Source: an uncultured Caldilinea sp. | GTDB lineage: Bacteria; Chloroflexota; Anaerolineae; Caldilineales; Caldilineaceae | Reading direction: 5' to 3' | Length of the DNA: 64,000 bases | NCBI RefSeq assembly: GCF_937128415.1 | Contig: NZ_CAKZMJ010000054.1 | Span: 75,599-139,598, forward strand | In this document: positions 1 through 28,720 of the stretch, one piece after another | Numbering within the stretch: position 1 is the first letter of the stretch | Layout: the number at the start of each line of letters is the position of its first letter | The notes under the pieces: model-generated | Told to the model about the DNA's origin: nothing | Database searches by the model: none | The model's input: only the letters and a program-made list of their open reading frames with translations | Program-made: the position numbers and the translations under genes

Positions 1-377
<377 letters not shown>

Positions 378-381
<4 letters not shown>

Positions 382-433
382 TGTGGCGTGGTGCGTGTTG
401 CGTCGTGCGCCGCGCATCGCGCACCACGCCACA

Positions 434-437
<4 letters not shown>
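378..437. terminator. Hairpin between convergent genes
   Basis: A perfect 18-bp inverted repeat has arms at 378-395 and 420-437 with a 24-nt loop. It includes the stop codons of both the ABC ATPase (plus) and the panE-like gene (minus). There is no T-run on either side, so it is either a factor-dependent bidirectional terminator or an mRNA 3'-end stabiliser. Confidence 0.6.
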
Positions 438-1501
<1,064 letters not shown>

Positions 1502-1509
1502 GTCAGCGT

Positions 1510-2784
<1,275 letters not shown>

Positions 2785-2807
2785 ACAAATTCTCCGATTT
2801 ATGGAAA

Positions 2808-4072
2808 CTACGCATGTGCGAAACTGCCAAGTTTGATTGCCTCCACCGCCGCCACGGCGCTGGCGATGGCGACGCCCTCCAGGCTGCGCTCTGCGATCGG
2901 GTCGGCGTGCGCCAGCAGGCCGCCGGCAGCCCAGAGGTTAGCATACACGACGTTGCCCGCGGCATCGATGGGCTGGAAGGCGTCGTTGACGGCCACGCCC
3001 CCGCGCAGCGCAGGATGCCCTTGCGGGTCAAGAAAGAGGGGGCGGAACCATCGCCGACGATCCTGCGGCGTGGTGAGCGGCAGGTCGAAGACCGTCTCCC
3101 AGAAGCGGCCATCGGGGTTGCTGTCGAAGCCGCCGCCGAGCACGCCTCCCGTGGCCAGCAGAAAAGCCTTGGCCCGGTGCTTGAGCGGGCGTGCGCTGGT
3201 CGCCGTCTCCACGAATTCAATCACGCCATCCTGGGCGTGGAAATCGATCGCTTCCATTCCGATCTCGACGCGCACGCCTCGCCCCTCCAGGCTGCGACGC
3301 AGCGCCGTCGCCAGCCGAATGCCGGGGACGCTGGGCGGCAGCGTGGCGATCTCGAAGACGGCGGCGTTGAGCTCCTGCGTGAGCGCAGTCAACACCCGGG
3401 CATGCGCCTCTCGCCCCAAAATGGCGGGCAGCCCGATGCGCTCCCCCGGCTTGACGACCAGCCTGAGCGCGTCGATCAGGCGCTGTTGCGTCGTCGGCTC
3501 GTCGAGCGCCTCCGCCAGCTGCACGCTGTTGCGGTCGCGACGCTCGCTGAGCACGCTCCACGGCAAGACGGCTGCCCGCGCAGCCTGCCCTTGCGCCTCG
3601 AGGTTGCGGGCGATCAGGTGAGGGTAGAAGTCGCGCATGCCTTGAAAGCCAACGATGACCATCGGTCGACCGTCCTCTGCGTCGCCGGCGCGTTGGCCGG
3701 CCGGCAACAGATAGCTGGGGCGCCATGCGCCTACGGGAGAGGGCGTAAGCGCATTGTCGCCGCCCTTGCGTCCGCCGTAGTCGAGTCCAAGTTCGGCGGT
3801 GCGAATGCGAAACCACTCGATCGCCTCCTGGGCGCGTTTGACGCCGACGATTCGATAGGGATGGCGCTCCGGCAGCTCGTCGATGCGCTCCCAGGGGCGC
3901 TGCACAGCGCGTTCCTCCGCGCCGAGGTAACCCAGGACGTCGATGGTCCCCGGCGTCCAGTAGAGCGCGCCCATGCCCTTGGCGATGACCTTGACGCGCA
4001 GACCGGCCTCCGCCGCGCGCAGCGCAGCCGTCAAGCCCGTCAATCCTGCGCCGATCACAAGCAGGTCCAGCA

Positions 4073-4076
<4 letters not shown>
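2808..4076 (-). CDS. glpB: Anaerobic glycerol-3-phosphate dehydrogenase subunit B
   Basis: 422 residues, close to the 419 of E. coli GlpB. It opens with the FAD-binding dinucleotide motif (MMLDLLVIGAGLTGLTAALRAAEAG) and contains a second flavoprotein motif (KAFLLATGGVLGGGFDSNPDGRFWE). GlpB carries electrons between GlpA and GlpC. The start is fixed by the ATGA overlap with the glpA stop codon (4073-4076), showing translational coupling. The C-terminus (NLWAAGGLLAHADPIAERSLEGVAIASAVAA) is the family's substrate/FAD closing segment. An open antisense frame of similar length is a shadow produced by high GC. Confidence 0.9.
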
Positions 4077-8370
<4,294 letters not shown>

Positions 8371-8374
8371 TGGT

Positions 8375-9889
<1,515 letters not shown>

Positions 9890-9945
9890 CGGAGCGCTCC
9901 CTTGCTGTGATGGGTTGGTTGAGATTCAGCGGCGATTTGCCGTTG

Positions 9946-10644
9946 TCATCCGCCGCTGCTGGCTTCGGCAATTGCATCCGGCTGCGCAGCCTGACAAATG
10001 GCTTCGGCGGCGCTCAAAATCAACAAATAGGCCGATGTGGCGCCGGGGTCCTGGTGGCCGATGCTGCGCGGCCCTAGATAGCTGGCGCGGCCTTTGCTGG
10101 CCTGCATTGGGATCGTGGCTTTCATGCCCTCTTCCGCCGCCTGCATCGCCGCCTGCATCGCCTCGCACAAAGAGGCGTGCTCCTCCAATGCCCGCTGAAG
10201 CGCCACCATAGCCGGCAGCAGCGCGTCCACCATCGTCTTATCCCCGATGCGGGCGCTGCCGCGCTGACGCACGCCGTCGACGCCGGCTGCGAACGCAGCG
10301 GCGAACTCTCCGTTCGTCAATTCGCTTTTTCCAGAGGAGGCCACGCCCATGCGCAGAAACAGCGTGCCGTAGAGTGGACCGCTGGCGCCTCCAACTTTGG
10401 AAAGCAGGGTCATGCCGATCGTTTTAAAGAGGGCGCCGAGGTCTTCATCGGCGTATGCAGCCAGTCGCCTCCGCACTTCTTCCATGCCGCGCGCCATGTT
10501 GATGCCATGGTCGGCGTCGCCGATGGCGGCGTCGAGCGCCGTCAGCATCTCCTTGTTCTCCAGGATTTTGTCGGCGAAACGGAGCATCCAATCAACCAGA
10601 ACTGCGCTTTCCACCCTGACGTTCGAGATCATGATATTTTTCAT
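9946..10644 (-). CDS. dhaL: Dihydroxyacetone kinase ADP-binding subunit DhaL
   Basis: 232 residues. The ADP/Mg site is IGDADHGINMARGMEEV, and the helical-barrel motif GGASGPLYGTLFLRMG follows, both characteristic of DhaL. In PTS-dependent kinases the ADP bound to DhaL is never exchanged; it is rephosphorylated by DhaM. The start at 10644 is the first ATG of the frame; a second ATG four codons later (MISNVRVES) is equally possible, since neither has a strong ribosome site. The gene lies 43 bases after dhaK. The presence of separate dhaK, dhaL and dhaM shows the PEP-dependent rather than the ATP-dependent single-chain kinase. Confidence 0.93.
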   Translation of the reverse strand: MKNIMISNVRVESAVLVDWMLRFADKILENKEMLTALDAAIGDADHGINMARGMEEVRRRLAAYADEDLGALFKTIGMTLLSKVGGASGPLYGTLFLRMGVASSGKSELTNGEFAAAFAAGVDGVRQRGSARIGDKTMVDALLPAMVALQRALEEHASLCEAMQAAMQAAEEGMKATIPMQASKGRASYLGPRSIGHQDPGATSAYLLILSAAEAICQAAQPDAIAEASSGG

Positions 10645-10687
10645 TTTGAACGGACGTCTTCAGAACAAGAACGCAAATCGAAACGAT

Positions 10688-11679
<992 letters not shown>

Positions 11680-11683
<4 letters not shown>

Positions 11684-12297
11684 GGTTGTGCGTTATCGCC
11701 GAGCACTTGCTCCACGATTTTACGCGCCTGCGCCGCTGCAAGCGCCCGATGACTGACCCGATTTTTAACCTCGATAGGAAGCTCCGCCAGCGTGGCGTTG
11801 AGGGAGGGCGCCCAAAAGATCGGATCGTATCCAAAACCGCCGTTCCCGCGCGGGGCGGTCAAAATGACGCCTTCAATCACCCCCTCGGCGGTCCAGGCTT
11901 CGCCGTTGGGGCGGGCGATGGCGACGACGCAGCGAAAGCGAGCGGTGCGCCTCTCCATGGGCGTCCCCTCCAGCTCGCGCAGCAACAACAGGTAGCGTTC
12001 CCGGTCGCTCAGACCTTCTCCGCCATAGTGCGCCGAGTGAACGCCGGGCCGGCCGCCTAGAGCGTCGACTTCCAGGCCGCTGTCATCCGCCCAAGTCAGC
12101 AGATTCGTGCGCGCGGCGTAGAACCGCGCCTTCAGCAGCGCGTTCTCGGCAAATGTGGCGCCCGTCTCCGGGGCGACCTCCTTCACGCCGACCTGATCGA
12201 GCCGGACGACCTCCACCGGCAGGTCGCTGAGGAGATGGGCGTACTCACGCGCTTTTCCTGGATTATGGGTGGCGACCAACAACGTGAGTTTGTGCAT
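11680..12297 (-). CDS. rdgB: XTP/dITP diphosphatase (RdgB/HAM1 family)
   Basis: 205 residues. The N-terminus LLVATHNPGKAREYAHLL carries the substrate Asn/Lys motif, and ETGATFAENALLKARFYA, WADDSGLEVDALGG (catalytic Asp), GGFGYDPIFW and the C-terminal SHRALA complete the family set. The enzyme hydrolyses ITP, dITP and XTP to monophosphates and keeps deaminated purines out of DNA and RNA. It is the first gene of the dha/glp operon and overlaps dhaK by 4 bases, an unusual partnership. It is divergent from prs, another nucleotide gene, with 153 bases between them. Confidence 0.93.
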
Positions 12298-12322
12298 TCA
12301 TTCACCAACCGGCTTTTTAAAA

Positions 12323-12352
12323 TTGTTCACCCTCTGAATGCTATCATATAAT
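12323..12352 (+). promoter_or_regulatory. Predicted promoter of prs
   Basis: TTGTTC at 12323-12328 and a perfect TATAAT at 12347-12352 are 18 bases apart in the rdgB-prs divergent region. Transcription would start near 12360 and give a leader of about 90 bases. The -10 box is strong and the -35 box weak. On the other strand a TATGAT lies at 12343-12348, but no convincing -35 box accompanies it. Confidence 0.45.
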
Positions 12353-12450
12353 TGCAGTTGGTGGTAGCTACGCATGGACACGTTTCCCAGGCGCATAGCT
12401 GCACGATGAGGGTGTTGGGCTAGAAAACCATCATAGTTAAGAGGCGTTTC

Positions 12451-13407
<957 letters not shown>

Positions 13408-13428
13408 GTGCATAAGGAGGCGACCATC

Positions 13429-13875
<447 letters not shown>

Positions 13876-13905
13876 AAGACCAAGACATCGCAAGAAGGAT
13901 GCCAG

Positions 13906-14427
13906 ATGAGCGAACGAACCGTTGCATTTCGCGACAAAGCCCTGAGCGTCATCGGCCCCGAGTTAAAGCCAGGCGATCGGGCGCCGGAAGTGGAATTATC
14001 AACCGGCTTTCTGGCCAAATCAAAGCTGCTCGCCGACACCGCCGGCAAAATCCGCCTGGTCAGCGTCGTGCCAAGCATCGACACCAGCGTCTGCGACGCA
14101 CAGACGCGGCGCATGAACGAAGAGGCCGCCCGGCTGGGCGAGGATGTAGTCGTGATCACCGTGAGCGCCGACCTGCCGATGGCGCAGAAGCGATGGTGCG
14201 GCGCCGCTGGCGTCGATCGCGTGGTGATGCTCTCCGACTACATGGGGCTGGAGTTCGGCAAGACATATGGCGTCGCCGTGCCGGAGCTTGGCGTCGATCA
14301 GCGCGCCATCTTTGTGATCGACGCCAACGACGTCATCCGCTACGTGGAATACGTGCCGGCCATCGGCCAACATCCCAACTATGAGGCGGCGCTGGAGGCG
14401 GTGCGCTCCTTGTTGAATTCCCGGTGA
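13906..14427 (+). CDS. tpx: Thiol peroxidase (Tpx, atypical 2-Cys peroxiredoxin)
   Basis: 173 residues. The peroxidatic cysteine is Cys63 in PSIDTSVCDAQTRRMNEEA and the resolving cysteine is Cys98 in QKRWCGAAG, the Tpx arrangement. Tpx reduces hydrogen peroxide and alkyl peroxides in the cytoplasm using thioredoxin. No signal peptide is present. An AAGGA ribosome site precedes ATG. It follows the bactofilin gene by 30 bases and may share its transcript. Confidence 0.94.
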   Translation: MSERTVAFRDKALSVIGPELKPGDRAPEVELSTGFLAKSKLLADTAGKIRLVSVVPSIDTSVCDAQTRRMNEEAARLGEDVVVITVSADLPMAQKRWCGAAGVDRVVMLSDYMGLEFGKTYGVAVPELGVDQRAIFVIDANDVIRYVEYVPAIGQHPNYEAALEAVRSLLNSR

Positions 14428-14560
14428 GAAATGCTGGGACAGAGTTTGGTGGGGCGTGGCAGCCTTCCATGTTGACGCCGCGTTCAAAAGAACGACGCGA
14501 CCGGGCGCCTTCCAGGAAGCTTGATGGTTTTTAACAGGATCATCAGACCATCTTCGTCGC

Positions 14561-14587
14561 TGTGGCTCGCAGCCGCAGGTCCTGGCA
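14561..14587. repeat. Fragment of a dispersed repeat, inside a gene-free gap
   Basis: The 230-base gap 14428-14657 between convergent tpx and the small membrane protein has no convincing ORF. It contains GTGGCTCGCAGCCGCAGG, closely similar to GTGCGGCTCCCAGCCGCACG at 45518-45537, and both are followed by GTCCT-GCA. The shared core is a short stem-loop. No other structure was seen in the gap. Confidence 0.4.
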
Positions 14588-14657
14588 CCCCGTTACGTCA
14601 CGCCGGAGGCGACGACCTACGTGAACACACAACTGCTGCTCGCAGCTGCGCATTGTA

Positions 14658-15035
14658 TCATTCGATCCAGCGCTCCTCTTCGCCGACCAGCTTGAAGCGC
14701 CGTTGTGTGGGCGTTTGGGGCCAGGGGGAGACTGCGTAGCCCCGCGAGTCGAGAGATCCTCCCCCTGCCGGCGCAGGCGAATGCCCCGTCAACACGATCA
14801 CCGGCGGCTGATAGACAGGCTGCACCGGCTCCGTCCTGACGCGCTCAATGTGTTCATCCTCGTCGTCACGGCGACGTCCGCTCGCCACCAGGATCAATGA
14901 GACCGGAATGCTGGCGAGCACGCCCAGCACGATCCCGATCGCCATCCCCAGCGCATCGGCGCTGAGCCGCTCGCCCAGCCGCCACACCGCCATGCTCGCA
15001 ACAAGCAACAGCAACAACAGGAAAACTCGCCGCAT
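14658..15035 (-). CDS. Small membrane protein of unknown function
   Basis: 125 residues and not recognised as a family member. Two hydrophobic segments are seen: residues 4-18 (VFLLLLLLVASMAVW) and 28-52 (MAIGIVLGVLASIPVSLILVA). An arginine/acidic stretch (GRRRDDEDEHIERVR) and a proline-rich tail (QPVYQPPVIVL; PAPAGGG) follow. The gene lies 56 bases downstream of the FtsK-like gene in the same direction and probably shares its LexA-like promoter. Small membrane proteins in SOS operons are often division inhibitors, but no sequence similarity to YneA, SulA or ChiZ could be seen, so that role is only a hypothesis. Confidence 0.6.
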   Translation of the reverse strand: MRRVFLLLLLLVASMAVWRLGERLSADALGMAIGIVLGVLASIPVSLILVASGRRRDDEDEHIERVRTEPVQPVYQPPVIVLTGHSPAPAGGGSLDSRGYAVSPWPQTPTQRRFKLVGEEERWIE

Positions 15036-15091
15036 CGTTTTGACCCTCCTTGTCAGCGTGCGTCCTCAGTCCCTTGACGTCTGATGACCTT

Positions 15092-16138
<1,047 letters not shown>

Positions 16139-16159
16139 GGTTCACCTCATGTGTAGTCG

Positions 16160-16188
16160 ATTGTATAGAACATATGTTCTAATGTCAA
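16160..16188 (-). promoter_or_regulatory. Promoter of the FtsK-like gene with LexA-type operator in the spacer
   Basis: Read on the minus strand: TTGACA (plus 16183-16188), 17-base spacer, TACAAT (plus 16160-16165). The spacer contains the perfect palindrome AGAACATATGTTCT at 16167-16180, which matches GAAC-N4-GTTC, the LexA box of Firmicutes and Actinobacteria. A repressor bound there would cover both promoter boxes. The start codon is 22 bases below the -10 box. A further GAACATA half-site lies at 16189-16195. Confidence 0.75.
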
Positions 16189-16222
16189 GAACATAGCGCA
16201 TGCTTTTTTGCCTGTTGGCCGT

Positions 16223-16252
16223 TTGACAAAGCCGCCTTCCCCTGAGGACAAT
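16223..16252 (+). promoter_or_regulatory. Predicted promoter of the alpha/beta hydrolase gene
   Basis: A perfect TTGACA at 16223-16228 and GACAAT at 16247-16252 are 18 bases apart. Transcription would start near 16259 and give a leader of about 35 bases before the chosen ATG at 16294, whereas the open frame's first codon at 16261 would leave almost no leader. Confidence 0.5.
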
Positions 16253-16293
16253 ACAGCGAATTGGCGACAGACTCATTGAAATCTGAGGCGAGG

Positions 16294-17304
16294 ATGCGCA
16301 TTGTACGTTTCTTTGGCTACGTTGCGCTGGTGATTGTGGCCTTGCTGGCCGGGGCGTATACAGGCATTTATTTAGGGTCGCTGGCCATGCCGGAGATCAA
16401 GCCGGTCGCGCTGCATTCGTCGCCCAATCCGGCGCGCAACTATGAGGAGGCGATAGCGCGCTTTGAGGCGTTGCAAGCTGAGGAGATGGCGCGCGGGGAC
16501 ATCGATGAGATTTGTCTTCCATTTGTGTTGACGCACGGGAGGAAAACGGAGCGCGCCATCGTGCTCTTTCACGGATTGACCGCCTGTCCCTTCCAGTACC
16601 ATGCGCTGGCGCAGCTTTTCTATGAAAAAGGTTACAACGTGTTTGTCCCGCGGCTGCCTCGCCACGGGCTGAAAGATCGCACCTCGAATGCCCTGGCCGA
16701 ACTCACCGCCGAAGAGTTGGCCGCCGTGATGGACCCGACGGCGGATCTGGCCGCCGGCCTGGGTGAGGAAGTGACCATGGCCGGGCTGTCGCTGGGCGGC
16801 AACGTTGCAGCGTTGGGAGGGCAACTGCGCAGCGACCTGCGTCTGGCGGCGCCGATGTCGCCGGCGTTTGGCTTTCGCTTTGTTCCGAATCTCCTGACGC
16901 CTGCGCTCACGCGCTTGCTGCTCGGCCTTTCGCCCGACATTTACATCTGGTGGGATCCGATCAACCGTGAAAACTTTCAGGCGGAGAGCGGCTATCCCGG
17001 CTTCTCGTTGCGGGCGCTCGCCGAAATTTACCGGCTCGGGCTGGCGATCCAGGCGCTGGCCGAAGGGAACGCGCCCGCCTCCCAGGCGCAGATGGTGATC
17101 GGCAACTGGGGCGATCCTGCGGTCAACATGGGCGCCATCAACGCGCTGGCGGAGGCGTGGCGCAGCCGCAGCCGCGAAGTTTCCGTCTACTTCTTCCCAC
17201 CGCTTCCCTGGCTTCCGCACGACATCATCTCGACCGACGCCGTCGGCGCCAACACCGAACTCACCTACCCCCGGCTGCTCGAGCTGCTCACGACCTATCC
17301 GTAG
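16294..17304 (+). CDS. Membrane-anchored alpha/beta hydrolase
   Basis: 336 residues from ATG 16294, preceded by GAGGCGAGG. One N-terminal hydrophobic helix (FFGYVALVIVALLAGAYTGIYLGSLA) anchors the protein, and the rest should face outward. The hydrolase fold shows the oxyanion motif LFHGLTACPFQYHALAQLF, the nucleophile elbow GLSLGGNVA (Ser) and a likely catalytic His in PWLPHDIIS. The sequence resembles carboxylesterase/lysophospholipase-type enzymes such as monoacylglycerol lipases. The natural substrate is unknown. It is divergent from the FtsK-like gene. Confidence 0.78.
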   Translation: MRIVRFFGYVALVIVALLAGAYTGIYLGSLAMPEIKPVALHSSPNPARNYEEAIARFEALQAEEMARGDIDEICLPFVLTHGRKTERAIVLFHGLTACPFQYHALAQLFYEKGYNVFVPRLPRHGLKDRTSNALAELTAEELAAVMDPTADLAAGLGEEVTMAGLSLGGNVAALGGQLRSDLRLAAPMSPAFGFRFVPNLLTPALTRLLLGLSPDIYIWWDPINRENFQAESGYPGFSLRALAEIYRLGLAIQALAEGNAPASQAQMVIGNWGDPAVNMGAINALAEAWRSRSREVSVYFFPPLPWLPHDIISTDAVGANTELTYPRLLELLTTYP

Positions 17305-17421
17305 GCGATTCCCTATGAAGCCTGGCCCTCATACGCCGTCAAAAAACGGCCGGCCAGAGGCTGAACCTGCGCCGCCTCCACAGGTCATTCCCTCCGGCGC
17401 AACAGGACACCGTAGCCCCGT

Positions 17422-17460
17422 ATAAAAAGAGGGGACTGCCCCATTGGGTTGAGGCAGTCC
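17422..17460 (-). terminator. Rho-independent terminator of the cupredoxin-like gene
   Basis: GGACTGCC (17433-17440) pairs with GGCAGTCC (17453-17460). On the minus strand the stem is followed by a T-rich run, the complement of AAAAAGA at 17424-17430. It lies 40 bases after the stop of the minus-strand gene and may also stop plus-strand reading from the hydrolase gene. Confidence 0.65.
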
Positions 17461-17495
17461 AGAAGGGGAAAATATAGAGGGGCGTGGATGATCCA

Positions 17496-18115
<620 letters not shown>

Positions 18116-18165
18116 AGGGCCGCCTTTCCTTCCATTGCCCGCCTTTACTCTAAAAGCGGTTGAAC

Positions 18166-18197
18166 TACGCCTGACATTGAATACGCCTGACATTGAA
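18166..18197. repeat. Two perfect 16-bp tandem repeats upstream of the cupredoxin-like gene
   Basis: TACGCCTGACATTGAA occurs at 18166-18181 and again at 18182-18197, directly adjacent. The pair lies in the predicted leader of the minus-strand gene, between its -10 box and ATG. It could be a regulator site or a recent duplication. Confidence 0.85.
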
Positions 18198-18225
18198 AAT
18201 GGACCGCTTGTCTTCGTTGATCGGC

Positions 18226-18260
18226 AGTATAGAGGCCAGCGCGTTGATCCGGCGTTGATC
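18226..18260 (-). promoter_or_regulatory. Predicted activator-dependent promoter with 11-bp spaced direct repeats
   Basis: On the minus strand TATACT (plus 18226-18231) is a good -10 box without a -35 box. GATCAACGC is repeated at 18252-18260 and 18241-18249, exactly 11 bp apart, and the nearer copy ends 9 bases before the -10 box. SARP/BTAD regulators bind direct repeats of this period at this distance from the -10 box. A third partial copy (GATCAACG) is at 18215-18222. Confidence 0.55.
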
Positions 18261-18321
18261 AGGAGGCAACGGCGGCTTAGACAAAAGTCGGGCGGCTGCG
18301 TGAAAAATCGAACGTGAAGGA

Positions 18322-18364
<43 letters not shown>

Positions 18365-18423
18365 GTTGCCAAGCGACGCCTCATCGAACCAGGCGCATCC
18401 ATGCATTTCGGAGCAAACGTTTG

Positions 18424-21213
<2,790 letters not shown>

Positions 21214-21222
21214 GGGCGCCCA

Positions 21223-22536
<1,314 letters not shown>

Positions 22537-22560
22537 GCAATCCAATGATGCAGCCGAAAA

Positions 22561-22600
22561 TCGCACGTTCTCGGCAACCCGCAACATTTTGGACGACTCG
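22561..22600. repeat. Degenerate copy of a dispersed repeat
   Basis: CGCACGT-CTCG followed by CGCAA-ATTTTGGA-GA matches about 30 of 39 positions at 45531-45569. It lies in the 89-base convergent gap between the amidase and vapC. Alignment was made by eye. Confidence 0.45.
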
Positions 22601-22625
22601 AGAAAACGCAGGTTATAAGCAGCGT

Positions 22626-23120
22626 CTACGGGTTCCCAACGCCATTTTCAGAGGGCAACCATTCGCCAAGCCAGCGGACATCGATCTCGCTGCCTGTCAA
22701 TTTGCGCAACAACGCTTGATCTGCAGTGATCAAAGGCGCCGATATGCGACGCGCCAACGCAGCATATGCGGCGTCATAGGTGGTAATGTCATAGTCGACC
22801 GCCAAAGCAAATGCATCCGCCATCAAGAGAGCGGTGGGCGTGCTGCGCAGCAATAATTTGCCCAGTTGATCGACAGCGATCTCGGCGTCGGCGCGACTTA
22901 ACCCGAAACGGCGATGATGCTTCCAGAGCACGTTGGTGCACTCGATGTAAAAAAGATCGGGCACAAATATGAAGGCCGAATCGCCGGTGAGCAGGGTGAG
23001 GAACAGCGCATGGGCTGCATCCGACAAGGTCTCGTCAAGAAAAAGCTTGACGCCGACGCTTGCATCCACGACGCAGGCTTCTATTGCAGTCGAGGTCGAT
23101 GCAGCCGCGAGGGCAGTCAT
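22626..23120 (-). CDS. VapC-family PIN-domain toxin
   Basis: 164 residues. The four acidic PIN-domain metal residues are Asp19 (VVDASVGVKLF), Glu60 (FYIECTNVLWK), Asp116 (TYDAAYAALA) and Asp134 (LITADQALLRKL). VapC toxins are Mg-dependent ribonucleases that often cut tRNA or rRNA. The start overlaps the antitoxin stop codon (ATGA at 23117-23120), the usual antitoxin-toxin layout. The first 14 residues before the fold are slightly longer than usual. RNA target unknown. Confidence 0.88.
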   Translation of the reverse strand: MTALAAASTSTAIEACVVDASVGVKLFLDETLSDAAHALFLTLLTGDSAFIFVPDLFYIECTNVLWKHHRRFGLSRADAEIAVDQLGKLLLRSTPTALLMADAFALAVDYDITTYDAAYAALARRISAPLITADQALLRKLTGSEIDVRWLGEWLPSENGVGNP

Positions 23121-23359
23121 CGTTCGCGATCCTCGCGCAGCAACAGGGTGCTATCCGGCGCACCTGCCGGCGGTGTAAACCGCCGCCGCCGAATCGCATC
23201 GAGCAGATTGACCTGCGCCTGTTGCTGGGTCTCTTCTGCCAACGCACGCTCTAAAAGCGCAATCACCTGCGCGCTCAGCGACCGCTGCCGCGCGCGCGCC
23301 AACGCGCGCAACCGGTCAACCATCTCGTCCGGCACGCTACGAATATGAAGCGTAGCCAT
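23117..23359 (-). CDS. Antitoxin, ribbon-helix-helix (FitA/VapB type)
   Basis: 80 residues from ATG 23359, with AGGAGG 7 bases upstream; the frame extends 23 codons further without homology. The N-terminal strand and helices (MATLHIRSVPDEMVDRLRALARARQ; SLSAQVIALLERAL) form the Arc-like fold found in FitA and related VapB antitoxins. The C-terminal part (LLDAIRRRRFTPPAGAPDSTLLLREDRER) would wrap the toxin active site. The pair with the PIN toxin is immediate, with a 4-base overlap. A palindrome over the promoter fits autoregulation. Confidence 0.85.
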   Translation of the reverse strand: MATLHIRSVPDEMVDRLRALARARQRSLSAQVIALLERALAEETQQQAQVNLLDAIRRRRFTPPAGAPDSTLLLREDRER

Positions 23360-23399
23360 TGTCAACCTCCTGAACCCCAAATAGGCTTTCCTGCGCCTA

Positions 23400-23430
23400 A
23401 GTGTAGCACACCTGGTTGCATAATGCAACC
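23400..23430 (-). promoter_or_regulatory. Toxin-antitoxin promoter with palindromic operator
   Basis: On the minus strand TTGCAT (plus 23423-23428) and TACACT (plus 23400-23405) are 17 bases apart, about 40 bases before the antitoxin ATG. A perfect palindrome GGTTGCATAATGCAACC at 23414-23430 covers the -35 box, the expected place for binding by the antitoxin-toxin complex. Confidence 0.6.
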
Positions 23431-23605
23431 CAAAGCACGTAGCTCCTCCTCAGAGTTGCGGGAAAAAGGCAGCGCACTGACTTTATGTTATATTGATGTT
23501 GATTTACATGCGGAGACGCCGATGAGTCATCTTCAGCCTGGCGCGTGCGCCGCACAATGCATTCAACGCCGCTAATTCGTTACTGCAGCTCCACAGAGGC
23601 GAACT

Positions 23606-24649
<1,044 letters not shown>

Positions 24650-24651
24650 TG

Positions 24652-24679
24652 CGTGTTGCGTGTTCCGTAACGCAACACG
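24652..24679. terminator. Hairpin between convergent genes
   Basis: CGTGTTGCGT (24652-24661) pairs with ACGCAACACG (24670-24679) across an 8-base loop, in the 32-base gap between the hom stop and the htrA-like stop. No long T-run. The left arm GCGTGTTGCGT also occurs at 393-403 in the other convergent hairpin. Confidence 0.5.
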
Positions 24680-24681
24680 TT

Positions 24682-26633
<1,952 letters not shown>

Positions 26634-26672
26634 TGTGCACCTCCGCAAATCACTAGGCGTAATGGTGGACTT

Positions 26673-28223
<1,551 letters not shown>

Positions 28224-28282
28224 TCTGGTGTGTCGAACCAGCTCCTAAAAAGCTATTAAACTCAATTTTACACCAATTCGTT

Positions 28283-28720
28283 GTGGAAGGAATACGCTTT
28301 CATGCAGAGATTCCTGCGTCGAATGGTGCGAGATCGTTGATGCAAATTTGCGGATAAGCTGTGGACAACAAATCTATTGTTTTTCAAAGTTCTCCACAGT
28401 TGCGGAAAACTTTTTCGATTCTTTTCCACACATTCGTCGTCGCCAACAAGACAACCACAATATATGCTCACAACGCCTCTATGAAATTTTTTGGAGATCA
28501 ACGCACGGAGATAACTTTTCGCAGCGTACGAACAATTATGCACACATTATACACAGGGAAGATGCAACCAAAAATCCCCTTTTTAGGGTTGTTTTCAATT
28601 CTCCATCCCACATTTAGGGGAGCTTTATTTCCTGATGAGGAATAACCAAGTGAGTTATCCCTGGCGCTACCAATACCTTTATACCTTTATTGAAATTCAT
28701 AGAAAATGCTTCTTTTAATT
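28283..28720. other. AT-rich gap with DnaA-box cluster: candidate replication origin
   Basis: The gene-free stretch 28224-28787 is far richer in AT than its surroundings. It carries five DnaA-like 9-mers: TGTGGACAA (28360-28368, reverse strand), TTCTCCACA (28390-28398), TTTTCCACA (28422-28430), TTATGCACA (28536-28544) and TTATACACA (28547-28555). The last two match TTATNCACA exactly and are 11 bp apart; the other three differ by one base from TTATCCACA. A TA-rich segment with a doubled ATACCTTT (28674-28688) follows and could unwind. No dnaA, dnaN or gyr gene is in the window. Short ORFs here lack homology and ribosome sites. Confidence 0.5.

Noticed and set aside
28348..28645. Two overlapping 89-94 codon frames in the AT-rich gap
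   Set aside because: No ribosome site and no homology; they cross the DnaA-box cluster and differ in composition from all genes nearby.
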